A stretch of DNA of 5,832 bases from DAOPJM01 sp035399665 (GTDB lineage: Bacteria; Bacillota; Clostridia; Christensenellales; CAG-138). The stretch is from assembly GCA_035399665.1 (NCBI GenBank), contig DAOPJM010000068.1, positions 1 through 5,832 of the forward strand, given 5' to 3'. Numbering within the stretch: the stretch's first letter is position 1; each line of letters opens with the position of its first letter. The position numbers and the translations under genes were made by a program. The notes beneath the pieces are model-generated. The model worked only from the letters and a program-made list of their open reading frames with translations. It had not been told where the DNA came from and ran no database searches. Shown here one piece after another: positions 5,707 to 5,832 of the stretch.

Positions 5707-5711
5707 CCTCC
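5707..5711 (-). promoter_or_regulatory. Shine-Dalgarno that sets the TTG start of the radical SAM gene
   Basis: GGAGG is followed by ATGATTG and then TTG at 5699. The ATG overlapping this site (5706-5704) is in another frame, and the in-frame codon at 5705-5703 is TGA. Translation must therefore begin at a TTG (5699 or 5702) or far downstream, where the family N-terminus (EKPARY) would be lost. Confidence 0.75.
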
Positions 5712-5740
5712 GAGCCGAATGCCATAACGACCCAACTGTG

Positions 5741-5769
5741 AGTATAGCATAAAGCAGCACTAAGGTCAA
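5741..5769 (-). promoter_or_regulatory. Sigma-A promoter of the radical SAM / DUF2344 / RNase operon
   Basis: On the minus strand TTGACC (5769-5764) and TATACT (5746-5741) are separated by 17 bases, with five of six matches in each hexamer. The expected transcript start is near 5734, giving a leader of about 35 bases ahead of the TTG start. No other promoter is evident before the RNase gene, so the three genes may share this one. Confidence 0.8.
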
Positions 5770-5790
5770 ACTGAATATTTATTCATGACC
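5764..5790. repeat. Imperfect dyad at the -35 of the radical SAM promoter
   Basis: On the plus strand GGTCA (5764-5768) and TGACC (5786-5790) face each other across an AT-rich centre that contains GAAT-N4-ATTC. The spacing of the inner and outer pairs is uneven (AACT versus A), so the symmetry is broken. The left arm is part of the -35 hexamer. A weak operator candidate. Confidence 0.25.
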
Positions 5791-5814
5791 GTGTCAAGTT
5801 GTTCCAGGTAAATT

Positions 5815-5832
5815 AGGAGGAGAAGGCGTTGG
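5815..5832 (+). other. Possible start of a divergent gene just at the right edge
   Basis: AGGAGG (5815-5820) is a full-strength Shine-Dalgarno on the plus strand. A TTG at 5829-5831 lies eight bases downstream; an ATG or GTG beyond the edge cannot be excluded. The roughly 85 bases to its left hold the minus-strand promoter, and no convincing plus-strand promoter was seen there. Only one codon at most is visible, so no product can be named. Confidence 0.35.

Noticed and set aside
5792..5797. Second TTGACA on the minus strand upstream of the radical SAM gene
   Set aside because: At 16-18 bases downstream there is no acceptable -10 (TCAGTT at 17), while the TTGACC/TATACT pair closer to the gene is good.

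Overview
The window looks like chromosome from a mid-GC Firmicutes bacterium, most likely a gut-type Clostridia. Three things point there. L27 carries the N-terminal extension that the Firmicutes protease Prp removes. The order radical SAM (TIGR03960 type), DUF2344, RNase E/G, L21, Prp, L27 is typical of Clostridia. The left edge holds the start of a secreted protein that reaches an 'SGTCG' motif common in Clostridia cell-surface repeat proteins. This is inferred from protein signatures, not from a database match.

Every convincing gene is on the minus strand, so the window reads from right to left. At about 5734-5832 lies an intergenic region with a good sigma-A promoter (TTGACC-17-TATACT) driving leftward transcription. 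A strong Shine-Dalgarno on the opposite strand hints at a divergent gene just past the right edge. Next come the large B12-domain-like radical SAM protein (3861-5699), the overlapping DUF2344 'radical SAM-linked' protein (3176-3886) and RNase E/G (1588-3099). The RNase ribosome binding site can be buried in a hairpin.

A second, consensus-quality promoter (TTGACA-17-TACAAT) is wedged onto the end of the RNase gene, whose stop codon lies inside the -35 box. It fires into a structured leader that folds as a three-way junction and matches an L21 leader in position and layout. The leader precedes rplU (L21), prp (L27 protease) and rpmA (L27), which are packed with 3-4 base gaps. A rho-independent terminator at 464-497 closes the operon. 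A third promoter (TTGACA-17-TAAAAT), whose -35 sits in a perfect 7-bp dyad, then drives a secreted protein that runs off the left edge.

The ribosomal cluster makes two 50S proteins with the protease that matures one of them. The RNase E/G upstream probably processes RNA. The radical SAM/DUF2344 pair is of unknown function but is repeatedly tied to this RNA and ribosome neighbourhood. It is the least understood part of the window. I saw no mobile elements, CRISPR arrays, tRNAs or rRNAs.
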